Shown: piece after piece, positions 37,078 through 45,810 of the stretch | Numbering within the stretch: position 1 is the stretch's first letter | Layout: every line of letters starts with the position of its first letter | Source: Echinicola pacifica DSM 19836 | GTDB lineage: Bacteria > Bacteroidota > Bacteroidia > Cytophagales > Cyclobacteriaceae | DNA length: 64,000 nt | NCBI RefSeq assembly: GCF_000373245.1 | Contig: NZ_KB890755.1 | Coordinates: 258,788-322,787 of the forward strand | Reading direction: 5' to 3' | Translations under genes and position numbers: made by a program | Notes under the pieces: generated by a model | Seen by the model: the letters and a program-made list of their open reading frames with translations, nothing else | Told to the model about the DNA's origin: nothing | Database searches by the model: none

Positions 37078-37638
37078 TTAGAGGTAAAGAAAAATTAATA
37101 TTAGACTATAAAATTTTTGCAAATCTCCCCTCAGCGCTTTCATGGCTTTGTGCAACTGGTGCTCCACCGTTCTTGGGGAAATATTGAGGCGAAGGGCGAT
37201 TTCCCTTGCCGTAAAGCCCTCTTTTTTATTCAAATGAAAAACCTCCCGACACCGGGGAGAAAGCCGTTGGATACTCTCTTCAAGTTGCTCATACAATAAA
37301 TCCCTGTCTTGAAGCTCTTCTTCCTTCTCTTCTAATACTACTGGATTCTCCTCCGGCCAGGCTACCAGCCATTTGTTATTCCGTAAGGAATTAGCAACCT
37401 GAAACTTAACTGCTCTAAAAAAATACCCCGAAATATGGGTGATTGGTTGACCCTGCCTTTTTTGCCAAAAGGATAAAAACACCTCCTGAACCACATCTTC
37501 TGCCTGAGCACGGTCCTGTAATAGCCGATAAGCATATTCAAACAATCGCTTCCAATAGCGATCAAAAAGCATATTGAAGGCTTTTCGCTCTGACAACCTG
37601 ATTTGCTGATATAATTCCTCGTCGCTAAATTGATCCAT
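37078..37638 (-). CDS. ECF-type RNA polymerase sigma factor (FecI-like)
   Basis: A 186-residue sigma factor. Region 2: RLLQDRAQAEDVVQEVFLSFW; region 4 helix-turn-helix: HLNKKEGFTAREIALRLNIS, with SPRTVEHQLHKAM. The arrangement sigma, fecR, susC, susD on the minus strand mirrors the plus-strand set at 21.6-28.9 kb. A stretch of hydrophobic residues ends the protein (LILIFLYL), a common feature of these FecI-like factors. The upstream gap contains no obvious promoter of its own consensus. Confidence 0.93.
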   Translation of the reverse strand: MDQFSDEELYQQIRLSERKAFNMLFDRYWKRLFEYAYRLLQDRAQAEDVVQEVFLSFWQKRQGQPITHISGYFFRAVKFQVANSLRNNKWLVAWPEENPVVLEEKEEELQDRDLLYEQLEESIQRLSPRCREVFHLNKKEGFTAREIALRLNISPRTVEHQLHKAMKALRGDLQKFYSLILIFLYL

Positions 37639-38043
37639 GTCCCAATAGAGTATGGCCCAAAAAAAATCAATTAACCCTTAATAAGCCAAAACATCAGGTT
37701 AACCTTTGATTAAGTCCATTTGGATCCTGTCGTCGCCAAATATACTATAGCCATAAAATCCTGCCTGCCAAAATCCGAAGTGCGGATCATTCCACTTTAG
37801 GATTGAATCAGCTGGTTACCACCCTATCCTTCCCATAAGCTTCCGCTTCTCACGTAGTATTGGACCAGAAATACTGATTTACCAGCTGCAAAATCAGGTT
37901 CAGTTAGACTTAGGATATAGTAGTATAGACCTAGAAGTATAGACAAAAAAATTACCCAAAATCCTCCGCAAAAACAGGTTCTGCATATGGATTTCGGGTA
38001 ATGGATGGTGGTTCAATTTTAATTTATTGCACCAAAAAACTTC
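37639..38043. other. Intergenic region between ECF sigma gene and DUF1080 gene
   Basis: 405 bases with no convincing reading frame. The right half carries the terminator of the DUF1080 gene (37944-38002); the left part should contain the sigma gene promoter, which I cannot resolve. Confidence 0.5.
37944..38002 (-). terminator. Rho-independent terminator of the DUF1080 gene
   Basis: On the minus strand ATTACCCGAAATCC is matched by GGATTTTGGGTAAT (stem of seven plus five pairs with a two-base mismatch between), followed by seven T (37944-37950). It starts about 40 bases after the stop codon. Confidence 0.8.
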
Positions 38044-38748
38044 TTATAATGCTTTAATATAGATATTTTTCCATCTTACGCTCATCGCTTCGCTTTTCTT
38101 GCCCACGCCATGCACCTGCAGGCCAATGAAGCCTTCGCTATTCGCTTGGTATCTTTCCGGGTCATAGTCCAGGTCAGCCACTTGATGACCGTTGATATAG
38201 GTTTTGATTTTTTTGCCAATGGCCACCACTCGGTATTGATTCCATTGGTTATTATTAAAATAGCTATGCGAGTTTATCGATTCATCTTCGGACTGAGGCT
38301 CCGCAGATTGCCATCCGCCAGCAGATTCACCATAGATATATCCTGCCTGACCAGGGCTCTGCTCGATCTCCACCTGCGGACCATATACACGGCCGCCATA
38401 TTCTTCGCCTTTCAGTTTGGAGCGGATCTGCACGCCAGAATTAAAAAACTGGTCGTATTTCACCTCAAAGGTGAGTTCAAAATCAGAAAACTCCTCATCG
38501 GAGCACAGGAAGGTATTGGGACTTTTGGCGATGGTGGTGCCTACAATGGCTCCATCTTCCACCTTATAAGTGGCAAAACCGCTCTTGATACTCCATCCTT
38601 CTAATGACTTACCGTCAAAGAGCATTTTCCAGCCTTCCTTCTGCTGGCTTTTGGTCAAAAAGTTGTCTTTTACTTGTACAGGGCTGATCATGGCAACCGC
38701 CCCAATGGCAATATAGGCCAATAAAATCAGCAAACTTGTTTTCTTCAT
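38044..38748 (-). CDS. DUF1080 (3-keto-disaccharide hydrolase-like) secreted protein
   Basis: A 234-residue secreted protein with a jelly-roll fold expected from the family. The signal peptide is at 1-22. The mature part begins EGWKMLFDGKSLEGWSIKSG, the family signature, then SNFL-like variants: DFELTFEVKYDQFFNSGVQIR, YGPQVEIEQSPG, GGWQSAEPQSEDE and WNQYRVVAIGKKIKTYINGH, with the ending FIGLQVHGVGKKSEAM. Some relatives cleave 3-keto-glycosides or bind glycans; activity here is untested. No 3-keto sugar oxidoreductase neighbour is seen in this window. Confidence 0.9.
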   Translation of the reverse strand: MKKTSLLILLAYIAIGAVAMISPVQVKDNFLTKSQQKEGWKMLFDGKSLEGWSIKSGFATYKVEDGAIVGTTIAKSPNTFLCSDEEFSDFELTFEVKYDQFFNSGVQIRSKLKGEEYGGRVYGPQVEIEQSPGQAGYIYGESAGGWQSAEPQSEDESINSHSYFNNNQWNQYRVVAIGKKIKTYINGHQVADLDYDPERYQANSEGFIGLQVHGVGKKSEAMSVRWKNIYIKAL

Positions 38749-39220
38749 GGTAATTTGGTTTTACTATTCTATTTAAAACTTAAATATCACAAAAAAACCA
38801 TATGATTACTCGAAAAGCAATCAGAAAATGAAATATATCTTGCCCAAAACCAAAATTTACTAGCCATTCGCCTTCAATCCCCCATCTTTATTAAAAAAAT
38901 TGTTAATTTCACGTTTAACCTTCATTATTTAATTCAAGGGCTACATTTTTAAAAAGTGCCAACAGCTAGGCCATCATTCCTTTATTCAGCTATAGAGGGA
39001 AGTACCACCGTTTAAGTAGATTATTGACCAGTAAAAAAGATTATTAACCCCTCATTAAGAACCAATTATAGGGTAATAGAATGCAAAAAATTATAATTTT
39101 TACCAATTTATTCCCTATTTTTTGGATCAAAAGCCCTTGATTTGATTAGATTTACCATAGTTTTAGAATAACCATAAACTATAACTTATTATTTATCAAC
39201 TCTAATTCAATCTATTCTTT
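38749..39220. other. Intergenic region upstream of the envelope cluster
   Basis: 472 AT-rich bases between divergent genes, with no convincing small gene. It contains a perfect 16-base palindrome, AAAAATTATAATTTTT (39086-39101), and the candidate promoter at 39137-39165. Confidence 0.5.
39137..39165 (+). promoter_or_regulatory. Candidate Bacteroidota-type promoter for the DUF4136 gene
   Basis: TTG (39137-39139) and TAGTTTTA (39158-39165) are separated by 18 bases, close to the TTG / TAnnTTTG layout, with one mismatch in the last base. It would give a leader of about 50 bases. Confidence 0.4.
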
Positions 39221-39796
39221 ATGAAAACATTAAAATTATTCGGCGCACTTTTTATCGCCTTGTTCCTCACCACATCTCTCACGGAACTTTCAGCTCAGGT
39301 AAAAAGTGATTTTGACAAAGACACAGACTTCACTCAATTCAAAACTTATTCTTTTGCTGGATGGCAAAAAAACAGTGATGAGAAGCTTAATGAATTTGAC
39401 AAAAAAAGAGTCTTGGAATCCTTAAAATCTGAATTTGGTCAGCGAGGCATGACTTATCAGGAAAGCGATGCAGATGTAAAAGTTGCTCTTTATGTTGTGT
39501 TGGACAAGAAAACCAGCACCACGGCTTATACTGACTTCATGGGTGGAAACGGTTTTGGTCCACGATGGGGATGGGGCATGGGAGCTGGCAATGTATCCGC
39601 TACGACCACTTACTCTAATAGCGATTATACAGAAGGTACTTTGGTGGTGGATATGTACACTCCAGCGGACAATGCTCTTGTATGGCAAGGAATCCTTACT
39701 TCTACAGTGACAGAAAAGCCTGAGAAGCGTGACAAAACGATCCCTAAAAACATCAAAAAACTGATGAAGAAGTATCCGGTACCGGTTCAAAAGTAA
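39221..39796 (+). CDS. DUF4136 domain envelope protein
   Basis: A 191-residue exported protein. A signal peptide ends near LSAQVKSD (about residue 26). The mature part begins DFDKDTDFTQFKTYSFAGW, the family's opening, followed by LESLKSEFGQRGMTYQESDADVKVALYV and a glycine- and tryptophan-rich loop (NGFGPRWGWGMGAGN, about 108-122), then GTLVVDMYTPADNALVWQGI, the conserved 'lvvdlyD-LvWqg' strand. No lipobox, so it appears soluble in the periplasm. It lies 41 bases before an Omp85-like barrel gene and may act with it. Function is unknown for the family. Confidence 0.85.
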   Translation: MKTLKLFGALFIALFLTTSLTELSAQVKSDFDKDTDFTQFKTYSFAGWQKNSDEKLNEFDKKRVLESLKSEFGQRGMTYQESDADVKVALYVVLDKKTSTTAYTDFMGGNGFGPRWGWGMGAGNVSATTTYSNSDYTEGTLVVDMYTPADNALVWQGILTSTVTEKPEKRDKTIPKNIKKLMKKYPVPVQK

Positions 39797-39837
39797 TATT
39801 CACTATAAACTAATTTTTATTTTAACATTTATACAGT

Positions 39838-41088
39838 ATGCGTAAGCTAAGTAAATACGCCCTTCTGGGTGTCTTTTTTGCAATGACCACTCTGGCTTTT
39901 GGCCAGGACGCTGAAAAAAAGAAGAAGAAATCTGAAAAAGAACCGCCTCATAAGGGCAGTATTTACCTTTCTCCTGTTCCGGTAATCGGGGCAAATCCAG
40001 CTTTTGGGTTTATATATGGTGTTGGAGGTTCTGCAAGTTGGTTTATGGGCGAGCCCCAAACCACCAAAATCTCCAACGCCCTATTGGGAGTAGCTTTTAC
40101 TACTAAAAAACAAACCATTGTCACCCTTAAATCTACGGTATATGGCGAGGACAATGATTTCATCTTATTGGGTGACCTCAGGTTCCTTAACAGTTCCCAA
40201 CCTACCTGGGGATTGGGCACGGGCCCGCAGTCTGCCAAATTAGCCAGTAATGACTTTGGCTTTGATGATGGCACCCTCACAGGCAACTCTGAGGCGGATA
40301 TGATGGAATTTACCTTCTTCCGTTTCTATGAAACTTACCTGAAGAAAATTAACGATAACGGTGTCTATGTAGGTCTAGGCCTTCACTTGGACATGTTCCG
40401 TAATATCAATGATCAGCTTTTGAGACTCGACTCAGTCCCTCCAGTGATCACTCCATATTATGCCTATAATGCAACTTATGGCTTTGATCAGGAGAAAAGT
40501 ACGCTAATGGGAATATCCCTAAATGGCGTATTGGATACCCGGGACAATGTAAACAATCCCTATGTGGGTCGCTATGCCATGGCTAGCTTCAAGATCAACC
40601 CTAGCTTCATCGGCAGTGATCAGACCAGTACGCAGCTGTGGCTGGAATACCGTGATTATTTCAACTTCACCGAAGATCATAATAATATCCTTGCGATATG
40701 GTCTTATGCCAACCTTACCGTATCCGGTAACCTACCTTATATGAACCTGCCCGCAATTGGCTGGGATCAATATTCCAAGTCTGGCGAGCCTTATTCTCAA
40801 GGCCGATTCAGAGGACAGAATTTGATGTTTGCAGGGGTGGAATTTAGAAAGCACCTTTTCGCTACTAAGAACAATCCGAAGTTTTTTGGAGCCATCGTCT
40901 ATGCGAATGCTACCACTGCCAGCGGCAAGGACAATGGTATTAATCTTTTCGAATATGTGGAACCAGGCTATGGTGCCGGGGTGCGTATCAATATCAATCA
41001 GAAAGCCCGTACCAATGTAGGTATCGATTATGGCTGGGGTAATTACGGCACATCAGGCCTATTCCTAAGACTTAATGAAAACTTCTAA
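39838..41088 (+). CDS. Short Omp85/BamA-TamA-like outer membrane barrel without POTRA domains
   Basis: A 416-residue outer membrane protein. The signal peptide (1-22) is followed by a lysine-rich stretch, then strands with SPVPVIGANPAFGFIYGVGG. The motifs SLNGVLDTRDNVNNPYVGRY (about 222-241) and FRGQNLMFAGVEFRK (about 322-336) are the typical BamA/TamA barrel elements, 'D-RDN-P--G' and the RGF-type motif 6. No POTRA-sized N-terminal region. It overlaps the following sulfatase gene by 14 bases, so expression is coupled. It may insert or export something for the neighbouring sulfatases; this is inference. Confidence 0.82.
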   Translation: MRKLSKYALLGVFFAMTTLAFGQDAEKKKKKSEKEPPHKGSIYLSPVPVIGANPAFGFIYGVGGSASWFMGEPQTTKISNALLGVAFTTKKQTIVTLKSTVYGEDNDFILLGDLRFLNSSQPTWGLGTGPQSAKLASNDFGFDDGTLTGNSEADMMEFTFFRFYETYLKKINDNGVYVGLGLHLDMFRNINDQLLRLDSVPPVITPYYAYNATYGFDQEKSTLMGISLNGVLDTRDNVNNPYVGRYAMASFKINPSFIGSDQTSTQLWLEYRDYFNFTEDHNNILAIWSYANLTVSGNLPYMNLPAIGWDQYSKSGEPYSQGRFRGQNLMFAGVEFRKHLFATKNNPKFFGAIVYANATTASGKDNGINLFEYVEPGYGAGVRININQKARTNVGIDYGWGNYGTSGLFLRLNENF

Positions 41089-43477
41089 TCAGATGAAATT
41101 TTTATACTCCGGCCTTGTGGCAATTTCTGCCGTGACGCTGTTTAGCTGCTCAGAGCAGAAAACAGATAACAGCCCAAACACTCAGCCGGACAATTCGGGC
41201 AAGGTATTGCCTTTCCCGGCTTCTCCTATGGCCAGTGTCACTGAGCCCAGATTGCAAGACTCCAAAATGCAGTGGCCGGAGGAACCAAAACGCCTTCCGG
41301 AAGATGCCCCAAACGTCCTTATTGTCCTCCTGGATGATGTAGGCTTTGGCATTTCTGAGACATTTGGAGGGGAAGTGCATACGCCTACTTTCACCAAAAT
41401 AGTGAATGAGGGGATAGTATATAACACCTTCCATACCACCTCGATCTGCTCGCCGACCCGTGCGGCCTTGCTGACGGGAAGAAACCACACCCGAGTAAGC
41501 TCAGGCACCATTGCCGAGCGGGCCGTGGCCTTCGATGGATATACAGGCATCATCCCAAAAACCGCCGCCACCATCCCAGAGATTCTTAAGGAATATGGCT
41601 ACCATACTTCGGCTTTTGGTAAATGGCATAATACCCCTGCCACAGAGACGACCAGCATAGGCCCAAAAAACCACTGGCCAAATGGCTACGGATTTGAGTA
41701 TTTCTATGGATTTCTAGGTGGTGAGACCTCCCAGTGGGAGCCACGTCTCACCGAAAATTACGATCATATAGAGCCGCCGGAAGAGGAAGGTTATCACCTG
41801 ACAGAAGACTTGGTTAAGAAAGCCCTGGGCTGGATAGACGACCGACAAGCTTTCTCCCCAGACAAGCCTTTTCTGATGTATTGGGCTCCCGGAGGCGTAC
41901 ATGGTCCTCACCATGTGGCCACCGAATGGGCCGATAAGTATAAGGGTAAATTTGATGATGGCTGGGATGAATACCGAAAGAGGGTATATAAGAGACAGCT
42001 GGAGATGGGTATTATCCCTGAAGGTACAGCCCTGACACCAAGAGATAGCACCCTGCAAGGTTGGGATGATATTCCCGAAGATCAGATTGCTTTTCAGAGG
42101 CGATTGATGGAGGTCTTTGCAGGATTTGTAGAACATACCGATGCCCAGGTGGGTAAGTTGGTAAGTGGGCTGGAAGAAAGAGGCCTGAGAGAAAACACTA
42201 TTATCATCTATATATTTGGAGATAATGGTTCCAGTGCTGAGGGCCAGCAAGGGTCCATTTCTGAGCTATTGGCGCAGAACAATATACCAAACACCGTGGA
42301 GCAACAGATCGCTGCATTGGACGATCTCGGTGGTATAGAGGTATTAGGCAGCCCACATACGGATAATATGTACCATGCCGGATGGGCCTGGGCAGGCGGC
42401 ACTCCCTTCAAAGGAACCAAACTTATGGGCTCCTATTTTGGGGGCACCAGAAACCCGATGGCGATTTCATGGCCTAAAAAAATCAAACCTGATGGAGCGA
42501 TCCGTGAGCAGTTTCACCATGTCATCGATATTGCCCCTACCCTCTATGACCTTCTGAATATCCCTCATCCTGAAGTGGTGCATGGATATGATCAGATGCC
42601 TATGGATGGGGTAAGCTTAGCTTATACCTTCGATCAGGCTGATGCCCCTACGGCTAAGGAAGCACAATTCTTTGATAATAACGCCAGCCGTGCGATCTAT
42701 AAAGACGGCTATATGGCGAGTACCTTTGGACCTTTTATCCCATGGAACACTCCTGCCTCTGTGGCTCGCGTAAAAAGCTGGGATTCTGATAATGATGTAT
42801 GGGAACTGTATAACCTTAAGGAGGATTTCTCCCAAGCGCACAATTTGGCAAAGGATAACCCTGAACTATTGGAGCAGTTAAAGGCGGAATTCATGACCAT
42901 GGCCAAAGACAATAAGGACTTCCCTATTGGCGCTGGCCTATGGCTGCGAAATCATCCGGCAGATATCCGAAAAACTCCTTATAAGGAATGGAACTTCAAG
43001 CAATCTACGGATAGAATGCCGGAGTTCACCGCACCAGGGATCGGAAGACAAAGCAATAAAGTAACGATAGACCTCACGGTAGGCAATCAGGCTAGCGGCG
43101 TATTATATGCTGTGGGTGGTGCCGGCGGAGGAGTGACCCTCTATATGGATAAGGGTCAATTGGTCTATGAATACAATATGCTGATCATCGAGAAGTATAT
43201 CACCAAAAGTGATAAGGCCATTCCTGCGGGCGAGCACGTCCTTACCATCACCACTCAGGTCAAAGGCCCCGGCCAGCCAGGGACGGTAGAAATCCTATTG
43301 GATGGTAAACCTTATGAGAAAGTGGCTCTGAATAGAACGGTACCTTTGGCATTTACTGCCACCGAGACCTTCGATGTGGGCAAGGATTTAGGATCACCAG
43401 TGTCTGTAGATTATTTTGATCGTAAGCCATTTGAATTTACGGGAGAGATAAAATCAGTACATATTGAACTTTTATAA
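41075..43477 (+). CDS. Type I arylsulfatase, lipoprotein
   Basis: An 800-residue sulfatase. Signal peptide with lipobox LFSC (Cys25). Metal-binding LLDDVGFG (Asp87, Asp88), formylglycine site CSPTRAALLTGR with Cys125, HTxxFGKWH region FGKWHNTPA, and GDNGSSAEG near 382 (Asp-Asn). All expected active-site elements are present. It is of the long AtsA-like type, with a C-terminal domain (about 640-800) holding DLTVGNQASGVLYAVGG. Start is uncertain: the Met at 41093 lies just after the previous stop and gives a better signal peptide than the 41075 start. Substrate unknown; a sulfated polysaccharide or ester is likely. Confidence 0.93.
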   Translation: MKTSNQMKFLYSGLVAISAVTLFSCSEQKTDNSPNTQPDNSGKVLPFPASPMASVTEPRLQDSKMQWPEEPKRLPEDAPNVLIVLLDDVGFGISETFGGEVHTPTFTKIVNEGIVYNTFHTTSICSPTRAALLTGRNHTRVSSGTIAERAVAFDGYTGIIPKTAATIPEILKEYGYHTSAFGKWHNTPATETTSIGPKNHWPNGYGFEYFYGFLGGETSQWEPRLTENYDHIEPPEEEGYHLTEDLVKKALGWIDDRQAFSPDKPFLMYWAPGGVHGPHHVATEWADKYKGKFDDGWDEYRKRVYKRQLEMGIIPEGTALTPRDSTLQGWDDIPEDQIAFQRRLMEVFAGFVEHTDAQVGKLVSGLEERGLRENTIIIYIFGDNGSSAEGQQGSISELLAQNNIPNTVEQQIAALDDLGGIEVLGSPHTDNMYHAGWAWAGGTPFKGTKLMGSYFGGTRNPMAISWPKKIKPDGAIREQFHHVIDIAPTLYDLLNIPHPEVVHGYDQMPMDGVSLAYTFDQADAPTAKEAQFFDNNASRAIYKDGYMASTFGPFIPWNTPASVARVKSWDSDNDVWELYNLKEDFSQAHNLAKDNPELLEQLKAEFMTMAKDNKDFPIGAGLWLRNHPADIRKTPYKEWNFKQSTDRMPEFTAPGIGRQSNKVTIDLTVGNQASGVLYAVGGAGGGVTLYMDKGQLVYEYNMLIIEKYITKSDKAIPAGEHVLTITTQVKGPGQPGTVEILLDGKPYEKVALNRTVPLAFTATETFDVGKDLGSPVSVDYFDRKPFEFTGEIKSVHIELL

Positions 43478-43485
43478 TTATAAAA

Positions 43486-45075
43486 ATGAAGCAAATTTCT
43501 AAGTATTTAGCGATAGCTGCCAGCGCCATTTTGTGGACTGGTCAGCTTTCTGCACAGGATTTTGAGCCTTTTAACCGGACCGTAAAAGTAAACGACTATA
43601 TGGAGCCTGCTATTCCTCATCCAGACCAGATGAAGGAAGCCCAGGCCAAGCTCCAGGCTCTGGAGAAGAAAACCGGCAAAAAGCCGAATATCCTATGGGT
43701 GGTCGTAGATGATATGGGTTATGGTGATCCGGGAAGCTATGGTGGTGGTGCAGCCTTAGGCGCTCCTACCCCACATATGGATGCCCTCGCCAGAGGAGGT
43801 CTTCGTCTGACTTCCTGCTATTCACAGCAGACTTGTACGCCTACCCGTTCGGCGATATTGACGGGCAGACTGCCAGTAAGAACGGGGCTTACCCGACCAA
43901 TCCTTGCAGGAGATCACCTTACCAAGAACCCTTGGGAGGATGAAATCAGCCTTCCTACCCTCTTGGGTGAGGCAGGATATCAGACCTTGCTGGTAGGGAA
44001 ATGGCATGTGGGAGAGGCAGTAGGCATGCGTCCTCATGATGTAGGATTTGATGAATACTATGGCTTCTACCCTGCTCAGAAAGAAGTAACCCAACGGTTG
44101 GATGCCCGCAGGTACCCTGATTTGGTGCTTAATGAAGACCGCCTTAGAGCCTTTGAGGCGATAGGGCCCGATGATCACTTGCAGCATGGCTTCAAAGGCG
44201 GCAAAACCGAAAAGGTGATGCAGATAAAAACTACCGATGATATGGGTCGTGTGGATCAGGTCCTTACTGACTTTACCGTAAAACGTATCAAGGAAATGGC
44301 TAAATCTGACAAGCCTTTCTTCCTGGAGCATTGCTTCATGAAAGTGCATTGTGACAATTTTGACAACCCTGATTATCCTGGCCTCAGCCCGGCAAAATAC
44401 CAATATAGAAATGCTATCGCCGAAGTGGACATGCACCTGGGCACGATCATGAAGACCCTCGAAGAAGAAGGTTTACTCGAAAACACCATGGTATTCTTTA
44501 CTTCTGACAATGGCCCACAGATGGATGCCTGGCCAGATGCTGGATACACTCCTTTCAGAGGTGCTAAAGGTACCACCTGGGAAGGTGGAGTGAGAATCCC
44601 AGGAATCGCCTATTGGAAAGATATGATTAAGCCAGAAAGAGAAAGTGACGGTCTATTTGACCTGATGGACCTTTATGGTACCGCCTTGAAAGTGGCTGGA
44701 GTTTCTACAGATAAATTACCGAACGACCGCTACTATGACTTCGTCGATCAGACCAGCTTCCTGCTAGCCGATGAAGGCGAGTCCAATAGAGAGATGGTTT
44801 ACTTCTGGTGGGGCAATCAATTTATGTCTTTACGTATGAAAGAATATAAAGCTCACGTGAAAGTGATCATTCCTACGTCCACACATATGTATATCGATAT
44901 GTCCACCATCCAAAACGTGGGTCTGGCTCCATGGTTATTTAACCTGTATGTGGATCCTAAGGAGGAACTTACCATGGGACACCGTCGTAATGCCTGGCTA
45001 GCCACGGTATTGGGCGAAGCCAAAAAACACGAAATGACCTTTAAGAAATTCCCACCTAAAAATGTGGGCCTATAG
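43486..45075 (+). CDS. Type I arylsulfatase, secreted
   Basis: A 529-residue sulfatase with a signal peptide ending near LSAQD (residue 24). Motifs: VVVDDMGYGDPG (Asp75, Asp76), QTCTPTRSAILTGR with Cys117 as formylglycine precursor, LLVGKWHVGEA, and FFTSDNGPQMDA, then FRGAKGTTWEGGVRIPGI. Length and layout match ordinary arylsulfatases, and the protein lacks the long C-terminal domain of its upstream neighbour. The two sulfatase genes are eight bases apart and clearly form one operon, so two related sulfate esters may be attacked in sequence. No lipobox, so it is probably soluble in the periplasm. Confidence 0.93.
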   Translation: MKQISKYLAIAASAILWTGQLSAQDFEPFNRTVKVNDYMEPAIPHPDQMKEAQAKLQALEKKTGKKPNILWVVVDDMGYGDPGSYGGGAALGAPTPHMDALARGGLRLTSCYSQQTCTPTRSAILTGRLPVRTGLTRPILAGDHLTKNPWEDEISLPTLLGEAGYQTLLVGKWHVGEAVGMRPHDVGFDEYYGFYPAQKEVTQRLDARRYPDLVLNEDRLRAFEAIGPDDHLQHGFKGGKTEKVMQIKTTDDMGRVDQVLTDFTVKRIKEMAKSDKPFFLEHCFMKVHCDNFDNPDYPGLSPAKYQYRNAIAEVDMHLGTIMKTLEEEGLLENTMVFFTSDNGPQMDAWPDAGYTPFRGAKGTTWEGGVRIPGIAYWKDMIKPERESDGLFDLMDLYGTALKVAGVSTDKLPNDRYYDFVDQTSFLLADEGESNREMVYFWWGNQFMSLRMKEYKAHVKVIIPTSTHMYIDMSTIQNVGLAPWLFNLYVDPKEELTMGHRRNAWLATVLGEAKKHEMTFKKFPPKNVGL

Positions 45076-45124
45076 AAAACAGTAATTTTTCCTTTTTTTA
45101 ATCAACAATATAACCACTTTCACT

Positions 45125-45658
45125 ATGAAAAAAGTAAGCTTAATTTTGGCCATATGTCTGTTAACAGCAGCCTCGGTATTTGCTCAGGAAGAACAACAAG
45201 TAGTGCTAAAAAAAGTCAGCAACTATGAGGTTCCAAAGGAAGTAATTGACGCAGTGAAGAGGGATTTTCCCGCTTCTGTAGTGGATCAGGTAAAAATCCT
45301 CCCTGCCGATGGTATTGAAGGATGGAAAGTCACTGACGTGAAAAACAACCTTACCGACAACGATGTGGTCAACTATTATGCGATCGAATTCTACGGTGAT
45401 GGAGTATCCGGTGAAGTATTGTACAATGATAAAGGAGAAATGGTGCTGTATAAAAAAGTGATAAATGACGAGGCTCTTCCTCCTTCTATCCGAAATTATA
45501 TCGGAACGAACTATGAAGGCTGGGCATTTATCAAAGACAAAGAAGTCATCAAAAAAACACCTAATAGCAAAACCGATGTCTATAGCGTAACCATCAAAAA
45601 TGGCTCACAAAAGAAAACATTGCATTTCAATGCCATGGGTAAGCTAATGGAAAAGTAA
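45125..45658 (+). CDS. PepSY-like exported protein
   Basis: A 177-residue exported protein with a signal peptide (1-20, SVFAQ). The mature part has two repeats of the type EVPKEVIDAVKRDFPASVVD and PPSIRNYIGTNYEGWAFI, the alpha-helix then strand arrangement of PepSY-like domains (formerly DUF2874). No catalytic residues can be identified. It is transcribed with the sulfatases and followed by a strong terminator, so it probably belongs to that operon. The family is often considered to bind or inhibit something in the periplasm; the partner is unknown. Confidence 0.75.
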   Translation: MKKVSLILAICLLTAASVFAQEEQQVVLKKVSNYEVPKEVIDAVKRDFPASVVDQVKILPADGIEGWKVTDVKNNLTDNDVVNYYAIEFYGDGVSGEVLYNDKGEMVLYKKVINDEALPPSIRNYIGTNYEGWAFIKDKEVIKKTPNSKTDVYSVTIKNGSQKKTLHFNAMGKLMEK

Positions 45659-45684
45659 ATATCTGTCGGTAACAGGCCTAAATT

Positions 45685-45728
45685 CAGGGGCAGGATTCTT
45701 AAAAATTATCCTGCCCCTGCTTTATTTA
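45685..45728 (+). terminator. Rho-independent terminator after the PepSY-like gene
   Basis: A 12-bp perfect stem (CAGGGGCAGGAT at 45685-45696, ATCCTGCCCCTG at 45708-45719) is followed by CTTTATTTAT. It likely ends the DUF4136-barrel-sulfatase-sulfatase-PepSY transcript. Confidence 0.85.
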
Positions 45729-45810
45729 TCAGATTATCAATTGAGAAATTCAGGCAAGCCAAATCCTGAGGGAATCATTCGATCAGAACTACTTCCTTTT
45801 TTTTAGAAAT

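Noticed and set aside
43822-44436. A 204-residue minus-strand frame within the second sulfatase gene
   Set aside because: The sulfatase on the plus strand has all its motifs; the opposite frame has no family features.
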